Shown here in pieces: positions 31,055-39,906 of a stretch of DNA of 42,474 nt. The position numbers and the translations under genes are program-made. The first letter of the stretch is position 1. Every line of letters starts with the position of its first letter. This DNA is from Clostridia bacterium (GTDB taxonomy: Bacteria; Bacillota; Clostridia; Oscillospirales; CAG-272): the NCBI GenBank assembly GCA_017398595.1, contig JAFQFR010000040.1:1-42474 (forward strand), read 5' to 3'. Below the pieces are notes generated by a model. The model was not told where the DNA came from, searched no databases, and saw nothing but the letters and a program-made list of their open reading frames with translations.

Positions 31055-33448
31055 TTACTGTCTGATCGTGATGCCGAGCTGATGCTCCATGGAAGAAAGG
31101 ATCTTCTTGGCAGCCTTGTCCGCTTCCTCAACGGTGAGGGTTCGGTCAGCCGCGCGGAGAACGATACGGAAGGTAACGCTCTTCTTGCCCTCGCCGACCT
31201 GCACGCCGCGGTAGATGTCTACGAGTTTGACATCTTCCAGCAGTTTCACACCGCTGTGGTACATGACCTTCTCAATAGCACCGACTTCAAGCGCCTCGTC
31301 GCAAACGAACGAGAAGTCACGCGAGGATGCGGGGAACTTCGGCAGGTGCTTGTACTCGGGTTCTGCGCCTCTATTGGCAAACAGCGTGGGGATGTCGATC
31401 TCTGCAACGAATACAGGCATGTTCATGTCGTAGTTTGCCGCAGCGGTCGGATGGATCTGTCCCATGGTACCGAGCTTTGTACCATCGGCAAGCAGAATGT
31501 CTGCACATCTGCCGGGATGATAGGACGGGTTCTCGCTGTCGCGAACATACTCGACCTTGATGCGTGCATACTTTGCGACCGTCTCGCACATCTGCTTGAG
31601 GGTGAAGAAGTCTCCTCTGCCGTAGAAGCCGAGCGTGAGCACCTTGCGCTCATCGGGCAGCTTACCGCCTTCGGTATCGGTAGGCGTATAGGTAGTAGCG
31701 ATCTCGTAGAGACCGACCTTTTCATTGGAGAAGTTTGCATTGCGCGCCAGTACTTCCATGATCGAGGGGAGCGCCGTGGTACGCATAACGCTGGTATCCT
31801 CGCCGAGCGGGTTTTTGATCACGATGGAATTGCGCTTTGCGCTGTCTGCGGGCAGGCAGATCTTATCGTAATACTTCGGCGAGATGAAGGAGAAGGTGCA
31901 GATCTCATCGAGACCCATGCCGCAGAGCAGCTTGTGGAGTCCCACTTCAAAATTCTGCGATGCACTTCTCTGTCCCTGCGTCATATTGCCCGAAATGCCG
32001 GTGGACTCGATCTCGTTGTAGCCGTAGATACGAACGACTTCTTCGGCGAGGTCCTGCATACCCTCTACATCCTCACGGAAGGAAGGAACCGTGACCATGT
32101 CGCCGTCGAGCGTGAAGTCCAGTTTTACAAGCGTGTCGCGCATGAACTGCTCGGAAGCGTTGATGCCGAGAAATTTATTGATGCGCTCGGGCTCAAGCTT
32201 GATGACCGTGCGCTCTTTCTTGCCGGGGTAAACATCTACGATGCCGCTGACGACCTCGCCCGCGCCGAGCAGGTTGACCAGCTCACAGGCACGCTCCAGC
32301 GCGCCCATGGTATTCTCGCGGTCCAGTCCCTTTTCAAAGCGTCCCGATGCGTCGGTGCGCATGCCGAGCTTGCGGGAGGTGATACGGACAGACGCGCCGT
32401 AGAAGTTGGCAGACTCGAAAACGACCGTCTTGGTGTTCTCGGTGATCTCGGAGTTTGCACCGCCCATCACACCAGCGAGTGCAACAGCCTTCTTATCGTC
32501 GGCGATGACAAGCATACCCTCTTCGAGCACATGATCCTTGTCATCCAGCGACTTGAAGTTCTCGCCCGCAGTCGCAGTGCGAACGGTGATGGCACTGCCG
32601 TCGATGCATGCATAGTCAAACGCGTGCATCGGCTGACCGTACTCGAGCATAACGTAGTTGGTAATATCCACGATGTTGTTGATCGGGCGCACACCCGCAG
32701 CGCGCAGACGCATACGCATCCACAGCGGCGAGGGCTCGATCTTTACGTTCTTAACAACGCGCGCGGTGTAGCGGGGACAAAGCTCGGGCGCGTCGATCTT
32801 GACTTTGAGATAATCGGCGATGTCGCCGCCTGCCTCGGTGACCTTGGGCGCGGGGATGTTCAGCGCACGGTCAAACGAAGCTGCAGTCTCGCGCGCGAGA
32901 CCGATCACGGACAGACAGTCGGGACGGTTCGGGGTGATCTCAAATTCGACCACGCTGTCCGAAAGCATCAGCACCTCGCGGATGTCGGTACCGATCTTTG
33001 CTTCCAGAGAAGCATCCATGATAAAGATACCGTCTTCTGCCGCGCCGGGCATATCGTGGGTGGTCAGTCCGAGCTCGCCGATGGAGCACAGCATACCATT
33101 GGACTCCACGCCGCGGAGCTTGCCGGGCTTGATGGTGACGCCGCCGGGCAGCTTGGAATATGCCTTGGCAACGGGGATCACAGCACCCTCAAAAATATTC
33201 TGCGCACCGGTGACGATCTGCACGGGAGCGCCCTCGCCGACATCTACGGAGCAGATCTGCAGATGATCGGAGTTTTCATGCTTTGCAATGGAGAGGATCT
33301 TGCCGACAACGACATTTTCGATGTCCTCTGCCAGAACCTCAAATCCCTCGACCTTAGAACCGGTATCGGTCATGCGGTCGCAGTATGCCTTGTTTTCAAT
33401 ATCGCTGACATCTACGAAGTCTGCCAGCCAGTTTCTCGAAAGATTCAT
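31055..33448 (-). CDS. pheT: Phenylalanine-tRNA ligase beta subunit
   Basis: A 797-residue protein with the full bacterial PheT order: N-terminal region, EMAP/tRNA-binding domain (about 40-150; VVGKILSIAKHENSDHLQIC), B3/4 editing domain (about 210-380; NIVDITNYVMLEYGQPMHAF), B5 domain (about 400-470), catalytic-like core, and FDX-anticodon-binding domain (about 703-797; FPASSRDFSFVCDEALEVGA). GGAGGT precedes the start; it is 13 nt after pheS and shares its T-box leader. Confidence 0.97.
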   Translation of the reverse strand: MNLSRNWLADFVDVSDIENKAYCDRMTDTGSKVEGFEVLAEDIENVVVGKILSIAKHENSDHLQICSVDVGEGAPVQIVTGAQNIFEGAVIPVAKAYSKLPGGVTIKPGKLRGVESNGMLCSIGELGLTTHDMPGAAEDGIFIMDASLEAKIGTDIREVLMLSDSVVEFEITPNRPDCLSVIGLARETAASFDRALNIPAPKVTEAGGDIADYLKVKIDAPELCPRYTARVVKNVKIEPSPLWMRMRLRAAGVRPINNIVDITNYVMLEYGQPMHAFDYACIDGSAITVRTATAGENFKSLDDKDHVLEEGMLVIADDKKAVALAGVMGGANSEITENTKTVVFESANFYGASVRITSRKLGMRTDASGRFEKGLDRENTMGALERACELVNLLGAGEVVSGIVDVYPGKKERTVIKLEPERINKFLGINASEQFMRDTLVKLDFTLDGDMVTVPSFREDVEGMQDLAEEVVRIYGYNEIESTGISGNMTQGQRSASQNFEVGLHKLLCGMGLDEICTFSFISPKYYDKICLPADSAKRNSIVIKNPLGEDTSVMRTTALPSIMEVLARNANFSNEKVGLYEIATTYTPTDTEGGKLPDERKVLTLGFYGRGDFFTLKQMCETVAKYARIKVEYVRDSENPSYHPGRCADILLADGTKLGTMGQIHPTAAANYDMNMPVFVAEIDIPTLFANRGAEPEYKHLPKFPASSRDFSFVCDEALEVGAIEKVMYHSGVKLLEDVKLVDIYRGVQVGEGKKSVTFRIVLRAADRTLTVEEADKAAKKILSSMEHQLGITIRQ

Positions 33449-33461
33449 TTACCGCACCTCC

Positions 33462-34478
33462 TTAACCAAGCTGCTTCAGGAAACGAACATCGTTTTCATA
33501 CAGCAGTCGCATATCATCAATGTTGTACTTGCGCATTACGATACGCTCGATACCGAGACCGAACGCAAATCCGCTGTACACCTCGGGGTCGATGCCGCAG
33601 CCGCGCAGAACATTGGGATGTACCATGCCCGCGCCGAGGATCTCGATCCAGCCCTCACCCTTGCAAAGGCTGCATCCCTTGCCGCCGCAGACAAAGCAGG
33701 AAACGTCCACTTCCGCAGACGGCTCGGTGAACGGGAAATGGTGGGGACGGAAACGGATCTTGGTATCATCGCCGAACATCTTCTTGGCGAAGAGCTCGAG
33801 CGTACCCTTGAGGTCGCCCATGGTGATGCCCTTGTCTACAACGAGACCTTCGAGCTGATGGAAGAGGGGCGAATGCGTTGCATCTACTGCGTCCGAACGG
33901 TATACACGACCGGGAGAGATGATGCGCAGCGGAGGCTTCTTCTGCTCCATTGCGCGGATCTGCATCGGCGAGGTCTGCGAACGCAGCAGGATGTTGTCCG
34001 TGATATAGAAGGTATCCTGTGTGTCTCTTGCGGGATGGTTTTCGGGAATGTTGAGCGCCTGGAAGTTGTAGTAGTCGTACTCAACCTCGGGGCCTTCCAC
34101 GATCTCAAAGCCGAGACCGATGAAAATGTCCTCGAGCTCCGTCTGTACCTGCGAGAGCGGGTGACGAGAGCCGACGGTAACAGGCTCTACAGGCATCGTA
34201 ACGTCCACGGTCTCGTCCAGGAGCTTTTTCGCCATGGCAGCGCTTGCCGCAGAAGCCTTCTTTTCTTCAATGAGGTTTTCAATGTACGCGCGTACATCGT
34301 TTGCCATCTGACCGACGATCGGTCTTTCCTCGGCGCTGAGCTGTCCCATGCCGCGAAGCACCTGCGTCAGCTCACCCTTTTTGCCGAGGTACTGCACGCG
34401 GATCGCCTCGAGGTCTGCATTCTCCTCGCTAAGCTTTGCGGCAGCTTCGGCTTTGATTTTTTCGAGCATTTCTTTCAA
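33462..34478 (-). CDS. pheS: Phenylalanine-tRNA ligase alpha subunit
   Basis: A 338-residue class II synthetase subunit. A coiled-coil tRNA-contact arm covers about 1-85, then the catalytic core: motif 1 region [47 protein letters not shown], motif 2 [19 protein letters not shown], and motif 3 [34 protein letters not shown] supplies the extra CxxC loop seen in many bacterial PheS. GGAGGCG precedes the start. Expression is controlled by the T-box upstream. Confidence 0.97.
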   Translation of the reverse strand: MKEMLEKIKAEAAAKLSEENADLEAIRVQYLGKKGELTQVLRGMGQLSAEERPIVGQMANDVRAYIENLIEEKKASAASAAMAKKLLDETVDVTMPVEPVTVGSRHPLSQVQTELEDIFIGLGFEIVEGPEVEYDYYNFQALNIPENHPARDTQDTFYITDNILLRSQTSPMQIRAMEQKKPPLRIISPGRVYRSDAVDATHSPLFHQLEGLVVDKGITMGDLKGTLELFAKKMFGDDTKIRFRPHHFPFTEPSAEVDVSCFVCGGKGCSLCKGEGWIEILGAGMVHPNVLRGCGIDPEVYSGFAFGLGIERIVMRKYNIDDMRLLYENDVRFLKQLG

Positions 34479-34499
34479 AGTGAAACGCCTCCTTTTATT

Positions 34500-34775
34500 T
34501 ATATATTTTTATTTTTTAAATAAAAAACCGTCTCGGAGTCTCCTCCGGGACGGACATTTTCAAAAAACATCCGCGGTACCACCCGCATTTCGACATAAAG
34601 CCGACACTTTACCGTTCTGTAACGGGAACACCCGTGCGCGGCTACTGAAGTTCCTGTTCCCCGCGCAGGCTCCGAAGCGAAACGCCGTCTCCCTCACGCA
34701 AAGCTGCTTGCAGCCAATGGCAGCTCTCTCTGTGTACGCAAAAGCGGGATGCGGCAAACTTCATCTATGCCTTTA
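34500..34775 (-). promoter_or_regulatory. T-box leader of pheST
   Basis: On the minus strand GCGGGTGGTACCGCGG (complement of about 34572-34587) is the T-box sequence AGGGTGGNACCGCG. It is followed by the terminator GTCCGTCCCGG-AGGAGACT-CCGAGACGG and a T-run (about 34521-34556). Upstream hairpins form stem I; GGAACTTCAGTAG (about 34641-34654) contains a TTC that fits a Phe specifier. Uncharged tRNA-Phe is expected to switch the terminator off and raise pheST expression. Confidence 0.9.
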
Positions 34776-34781
34776 CAGAAA

Positions 34782-34810
34782 AGTATAGCACAGAAAAACA
34801 AAAAAAGCAA
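34782..34810 (-). promoter_or_regulatory. pheST promoter
   Basis: On the minus strand TTGCTT (34810-34805), 17 nt, TATACT (34787-34782); start near 34775. Confidence 0.72.
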
Positions 34811-34846
34811 GAGATTTTTTATATTGAAAGAAAAAGGTCAAAAATC

Positions 34847-34875
34847 TTGCATTCGCAGCTAAGATGTACTATAAT
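34847..34875 (+). promoter_or_regulatory. Promoter of the LRR lipoprotein gene
   Basis: TTGCAT (34847-34852), 17 nt, perfect TATAAT (34870-34875). Confidence 0.72.
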
Positions 34876-34943
34876 TGTAATACATGGACAAAATGCAACC
34901 GAATGAGAAAAAATACGATAGGACTTATGAAAGGAGCGCCTGT

Positions 34944-37328
34944 ATGACTTTACACGAACGCACCGCCATCGCCGCTGCTCTGCTTACCGCTTGTCTGCTG
35001 ACAGCTTGCGACACAACGACACCGCCCGAAAGCACCGATGCACCGATCCCTACGGTGGAGACGACCGCACTTTCGGAATCTATATACCAATACCCGATCG
35101 ACTCTGTATTTTTCCCCACCGGCAAGGAAAGCTTTGCCGATGCGGCGATCGGCAGCGTACAGAACCTGTATGTTGCGGCAGATAACCCGAGCTACACATC
35201 GATTGACGGCGTAATCTTCAGTAAAGATGGGAAAACGCTCGTTGCCTTTCCCGCCGGCAGAACCGGCGAATACAGGATCCCCGAGGGCACCGAAGCGATC
35301 GGCACCGCTGCCTTTCAAAACTGCCGCATCGAAATGGTGTACATTCCCGACAGTGTCACACAGCTCGCTGACGGCGCGTTCAGCGGATGCATGCAGCTAA
35401 AGGAGCTTTCCGTACCGCAAACGCTCAAAGCCGATGGCGAGGTCCTGCCGCACAGCACCGTCACGCCCGAATATCCGATCTGCGGGCTGACCTTGCGCGT
35501 GCGCGGCGGTGATCCCGAGCGTCCGGACCCCGCCACCGCGAAAAAACTTTTTCCGGAGCTTGTGGAATACAAAAAGATCGAATACGGATATTTGACCGAG
35601 GTGCGCCCCGGTTCGGTTTCGATCGCGCAAAACAAATACGGCTTTCTCGGCTACGAAGGCACGGATGAGATCTATGTCACCTACTCCGCAGCCTATCTCA
35701 CAGAGGGCGGAAACGTACCCGTACCCGAGGGATATATCGCCCCCTTGGCAGATGATCTGCGCCTGACAAAGTGCCCGATCTATGCCTGGACTTTCCCCGA
35801 GGGCGCGTCCGCTGCAATGATCCACTCTTATAACACTTCCCTCGAAGCGGTGCGCGACACCCTGCTGCATTTGTACATAGACGAATGGCACGAAGAATTC
35901 GTCTCCGTAGACGGCGTTGTGTTCACCAAAGATAAAAAAACGCTCGTCGCTTTTCCCTCCGGCAGAACAGGATACTACACGGTGCCCGACGGAACGGAGC
36001 ATATCGGCGAGAAAGCGTTTTACCGCACTTCGCTCGATGGAATCATCCTTCCGAGCAGCGTAACCGACATCCACGAAAATGCCTTTTGCGACCGTTGGAC
36101 GCCCATGGATACAGCCCTTACCCTCTCCTTTGCGGTCGAAAAAGATGCCGCGGCAGCGCTTATGGAAAACGTGATGGGATCCCTGTCCTACATCTGCCGC
36201 GAGGTCAAGCGGATCACACCGCAGGACATAACGATCGAGCCGATCGACAACACGGCGCTCGGAAACAGAACGCCGGAATTTTTGCTGACTGTCGGCACAT
36301 ACAGCAAAACGGTCAAAAGCAATTACGGCTATACCGAAATCCCGACGGTGTGTGTCGAAGACCTCACCGGTGACGGCTATCCCGAGATCGTGCTGATCTT
36401 CGCTTACGAGCAGGGACCGTCATCCTTACACCGTTCATATACACGCGTATTGGACGGCGTAACACTCGAAGAATATGAAAATCCGAACAGATCCGTTCAA
36501 GAATATGTTACTTTCTCCGCGGATGAAAACGCCTATTACATCGAATGCGCGAATGGGAAGCATACCATCGAAAAAAGCCGTTTCAACACAGATAAAACGC
36601 TGTTTGATTCTGTCGTTATCGGCAATACAGAATACGATTCGATCCAAAACGGCAAGCTGCACCGCAGTCTGCCCTGCCAGTTCGGCGAAGCGTTGTTTTA
36701 CGGCTCGATCGAGATCGATTACGCCTTTGCAGACGGGCAGTTTGTGTGCGAATCCTGCGAATTTGTAACCGATTCGGTTCGCAGTATACAAACGACGGTG
36801 CTTACCGACATGTTTTCTACTACGACATGGCAAACGACCGTGAGCTGACAATGGAAGAATATTTTGCGCACTTCTCGTTAGACGAAAACATTTTGGTAAG
36901 CAGTGCGCTTTGGTCATATGAGCTGGGCAAAGCGGGGGATCTACTACAACGGATATAGCTCGCAGATCTTTTCCTGCACGCTGGATCGCGCCACACTCCT
37001 GCCCGAGCATCCCGATTATGCCTACAGGATCGAAACCGAAAACACGGCAGATGAGATCAGCATCACCTTTGCAGACGGCAAATTCGTTTCTGCGGCGATT
37101 CCCGAAAATGCAGGAGTAGAAAACCTGATCGTCGGCGCATCCGGCATCGGATGCAACAGCAAAGCTTCCTTCGACTGGGAAACGTTCCAAATCAACGGCG
37201 CAACGTGGGGACGCGAAGGCGGCGGACACTATGACCCGGAAACGGGGATCCGCTTCTATTACTGCATTCCCGAAAACTATATCCCCATGAACGAACTGCA
37301 AACCGTTACCGTACAAATGAGAAAATAG
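34944..37328 (+). pseudogene. Leucine-rich-repeat lipoprotein with two compensating frameshifts
   Basis: It starts at ATG 34944 (AAGGAG upstream). Signal peptide with lipobox LLTAC, a Thr/Pro-rich linker, then two BspA-type LRR_5 units, each preceded by the same wording, IDGVIFSKDGKTLVAFPAGR and VDGVVFTKDKKTLVAFPSGR. A beta-rich C-terminal region has a CVEDLTGDGYPEIVLIF calcium-like loop. The main frame stops at 36848, but the protein evidently continues: between about 36780 and 36938 the text QYTNDGAYRHVFYYDMANDR and onward is in another frame, and from a run of five G (36938-36942) the original frame resumes (GIYYNGYSSQIF) to 37328. The full product would be about 794 residues, a surface-exposed protein of unknown role. 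Confidence 0.8.
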
Positions 37329-37329
37329 C

Positions 37330-37360
37330 AAAAACAGCTCGGCGATGCCGAGCTGTTTTT
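37330..37360. terminator. Bidirectional terminator
   Basis: AAAAACAGCTCGGC-GAT-GCCGAGCTGTTTTT between the LRR gene and the convergent mutarotase-like gene. Confidence 0.88.
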
Positions 37361-37370
37361 CTGTATGCAA

Positions 37371-38252
37371 TTAGCCGACTCTAAAGGTCAGTGTGCGAAC
37401 CCAAGTTCCGCCGACTTCGGCTTTCTCAATGCCGAGTTTGTGTTCCCAAACATGGTCGGTATCGGTGAGGTCGCTGGTACCGCACCAAGGCTCGATGCTG
37501 AGGATCTGCATCTTATCCGGTACGCCCCACAGGCACATGAACGGGAAATCCTTGATGCCCATTTCCACGAATCTGCCCGACTTCTTCGACAGCAGCGTGA
37601 TCGTGTCTGCTTTGACATTGGAGAAGAGCTTCGGATCATCGTTGAAGAACTTCTCCCCAACGAACATATCCGTGCCGTTTTCCAACTCATAGGGCGTATG
37701 CTTACCGGTGAGCAGACGGGTGCCCGCCTCTGCCTCATCGCGCAGAAGCTGCTGCGGGGGATCAAAACGGAGAACATAGTCATCGCCGCTCTCGCCGAGC
37801 TCGATCGGGCAGTAGAAGCCGGGATGCGCGCCGAGACAGAAATAAATGTCCTTGTTGTCCTTGTTGACGACCTCAAAGCGCTGCTCCAGTACGTCGCCGT
37901 TCAGCTCGAAAATTACGCGGAACAGAAACTCATAGGGCAGGAAGAACTTGGTGTCCTCATTTGCCGCGAGCGTCAGCACGAGCTTTTCGCTGCTGGCTTC
38001 CTCGGCGGTGAACTCCATGTCCTTGGCAAAGCCATGCATGGTTGCGGGATAGACCTTGCCGCCGATGACCGTGCGGTCATGCGCGATACGACCGGGGTTC
38101 GGGAACAGAAGAATGGAATGCGTGTTCCAGATCTCCGCACCCGGCTGCCACATGTACTCTTTGTCGGTCACCTTGGAATAGATGCCCTGCAGCTCTGCGC
38201 CCTTGGTCGCAACGACTACCTTTAATTTGTCATTTTCCAGAATGTACTTCAC
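37371..38252 (-). CDS. Aldose 1-epimerase family protein
   Basis: A 293-residue galactose-mutarotase-like protein of the LacX/YeaD type. Landmarks are SILLFPNPGRIAHDRTVIGG, MHGFAKDMEF (first His), CLGAHPGFYCPI (second His) and LSIEPWCGTSDL (candidate catalytic Glu). It catalyses, or derives from enzymes that catalyse, interconversion of sugar anomers. It lies 27 nt downstream of the GH43 gene and is probably cotranscribed with it, which suggests a pentose or galactose sugar context. Confidence 0.88.
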   Translation of the reverse strand: MKYILENDKLKVVVATKGAELQGIYSKVTDKEYMWQPGAEIWNTHSILLFPNPGRIAHDRTVIGGKVYPATMHGFAKDMEFTAEEASSEKLVLTLAANEDTKFFLPYEFLFRVIFELNGDVLEQRFEVVNKDNKDIYFCLGAHPGFYCPIELGESGDDYVLRFDPPQQLLRDEAEAGTRLLTGKHTPYELENGTDMFVGEKFFNDDPKLFSNVKADTITLLSKKSGRFVEMGIKDFPFMCLWGVPDKMQILSIEPWCGTSDLTDTDHVWEHKLGIEKAEVGGTWVRTLTFRVG

Positions 38253-38279
38253 GATGTATACCTTCTTTATCTATAAATT

Positions 38280-39236
38280 TTAATCTGATACGGGAATTTC
38301 GATCCAGTCCTCGAGCGTTGCCGCCTTGCCGAACACGGGCATGTCGCCGTCCCAGGTAAAAGGCTGCGCACGCACGCCGCGGTTCGTCCAGTTGCCGTTC
38401 GGAATCTTCATGGCATGGTACACGATAAAATCGGTCTTGCCGTCTACCGCCTTTACAAACGAGCAATGCCCCGTGCCGTGCGTTCCCTCGCTTTCGGAGA
38501 ACACGGCGTCTGTCCCTTTGACCCAGTTTTTCGGATCCAGAATATCGCCGCCGCGGTAGGTGAGGATGCCGAGACAATAGTGGCGGCACCAGCTGCCGGA
38601 TGCGGAATACACGATGTGGATGGTGTTATCTTTATACAGGATCTGCGGGCCTTCATTCACGGCAGGCAGGACCTTGCCGGAGGAGGTAACACCGCTGCCG
38701 CGCTTTTCCCACTCGTACTCGGGGGTGGAAAGCAGCACGCGCTCGCCCTCGATCTCAGTGGGAGACTTCATTTTGGCAATGTAGATATTCTGATTTTTAT
38801 TTTCATCGCCTTCCCAGCCCGACCATACGAAATAGAGCTCGCCGTCCTTGTCGATGACCGTGCCGTCGATCGCCCATTTATCGGTGGGATCGGTGATCTT
38901 GCCGAGCATTTCATACTCGCCGTCGGGGCGACCGTTCGTAGACTTCAACACATACATGCGGTGGTTATAGTTGTCGCCGTCATCCGCCGCAACATACAGA
39001 TACCACTCGCCGCCGATGCGGTGGATCTCGGGCGCCCAATACTCTTTTGACCACATCGTTCCCGCAGGCGGACAAAAAACATTTTTGCCCTCGCGGTTCA
39101 AATGATGGATGTTGTCGGCATTGCTGACATACAGACCGCCGACCGTGGAATATACATAATAGTATCTATCCTCAAACCGAACGACAAAGGGATCGGCTCC
39201 CCGCTCCAAGATCGGATTCTGAAACCGTTCTGTCAT
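38280..39236 (-). CDS. Glycoside hydrolase family 43 enzyme
   Basis: A 318-residue five-bladed propeller protein. The catalytic base region is RGADPFVVRFEDRYYYVYST, the second Asp is in WAIDGTVIDKDGELYFVWSGWE, and the acid Glu is in AVNEGPQILYKDN. HGTGHCSFV provides the conserved His. Family members release arabinose or xylose from plant polysaccharides. No signal peptide, so it acts on imported oligosaccharides. The start at 39236 has CGGAGG 7 nt upstream; an ATG at 39257 is rejected because it lacks one. Confidence 0.9.
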   Translation of the reverse strand: MTERFQNPILERGADPFVVRFEDRYYYVYSTVGGLYVSNADNIHHLNREGKNVFCPPAGTMWSKEYWAPEIHRIGGEWYLYVAADDGDNYNHRMYVLKSTNGRPDGEYEMLGKITDPTDKWAIDGTVIDKDGELYFVWSGWEGDENKNQNIYIAKMKSPTEIEGERVLLSTPEYEWEKRGSGVTSSGKVLPAVNEGPQILYKDNTIHIVYSASGSWCRHYCLGILTYRGGDILDPKNWVKGTDAVFSESEGTHGTGHCSFVKAVDGKTDFIVYHAMKIPNGNWTNRGVRAQPFTWDGDMPVFGKAATLEDWIEIPVSD

Positions 39237-39269
39237 ACAAACCTCCGCATTACACAATATGCTGTTTTC

Positions 39270-39298
39270 AGTGTATCACAAAAAAGCGAACCTGGCAA
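39270..39298 (-). promoter_or_regulatory. Promoter of the GH43-epimerase operon
   Basis: On the minus strand TTGCCA (39298-39293), 17 nt, TACACT (39275-39270). Confidence 0.6.
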
Positions 39299-39368
39299 TA
39301 CGAAAAAGAAACCGTATTCGTCCGTATTTTTGAAAAATACAATTTTTGATTTATTTTTTAAAATTGTA

Positions 39369-39397
39369 TTGCTTTTTTTGAATTCGTATGGTAAAAT
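39369..39397 (+). promoter_or_regulatory. secG-rnr promoter
   Basis: TTGCTT (39369-39374), 17 nt, TAAAAT (39392-39397). Confidence 0.65.
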
Positions 39398-39455
39398 AAA
39401 ATCCGCATTGCAAAGTGCGTTTTTAGTTATGTAAAAAATTCGGAGGATAGATTTT

Positions 39456-39824
39456 ATGACAGTTGAAATTGTACTTGGCATTCTTCTTTTGATCTGCGCG
39501 TTATTTTTGGTTGTGGCTGTTCTGATGCAGCAGGGTAAGGACAAGGGTCTTTCCGGTTCTATTGCCGGCGGTTCTGACACCTTCTTCGGAAAAAACAAGG
39601 GCAAATCGTATGAAAAGAAGCTTTCTATGCTCACCACCATCGTTGCAATCGTTTTTGTTGTAGTCGTTGTTGCTATGTATGCGATCCAGCCCGACATCAA
39701 CTTCAATGCTACGATTCCGGACATCGGTCTTGACAGCGGCGCTGAAGGTTATCAGGGTATCGTGGTAACGACCGAGGCTCCCTCTACTACTGAGGCTCCC
39801 GTTGAAACCACCGCTGCACAATAA
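39456..39824 (+). CDS. secG: Preprotein translocase subunit SecG
   Basis: A 122-residue protein. Two membrane segments at about 3-25 and 55-80 enclose the conserved loop LMQQGKDKGLSGSIAGGSDT-FFG (about 23-45), the SecG signature. The C-terminal extension (about 85-122), rich in Thr, Glu, Ala and Pro (TTEAPSTTEAPVETTAA), is longer than in model SecG and outside-facing by topology. GGAGGA precedes the start. The gene precedes rnr, the conserved secG-rnr order of Firmicutes. Confidence 0.93.
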   Translation: MTVEIVLGILLLICALFLVVAVLMQQGKDKGLSGSIAGGSDTFFGKNKGKSYEKKLSMLTTIVAIVFVVVVVAMYAIQPDINFNATIPDIGLDSGAEGYQGIVVTTEAPSTTEAPVETTAAQ

Positions 39825-39906
39825 CTTATATGGTTTATACGATCCGCTTTTGGTTTATACTAATCCAAAAGCGGATTTCTTTTATATAAAAATGCAAAGG
39901 AACACT

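Noticed and set aside
31082..33730. Very long open frame on the strand opposite pheT
   Set aside because: It mirrors pheT codon bias, has no ribosome site or family resemblance; pheT on the other strand is certain.
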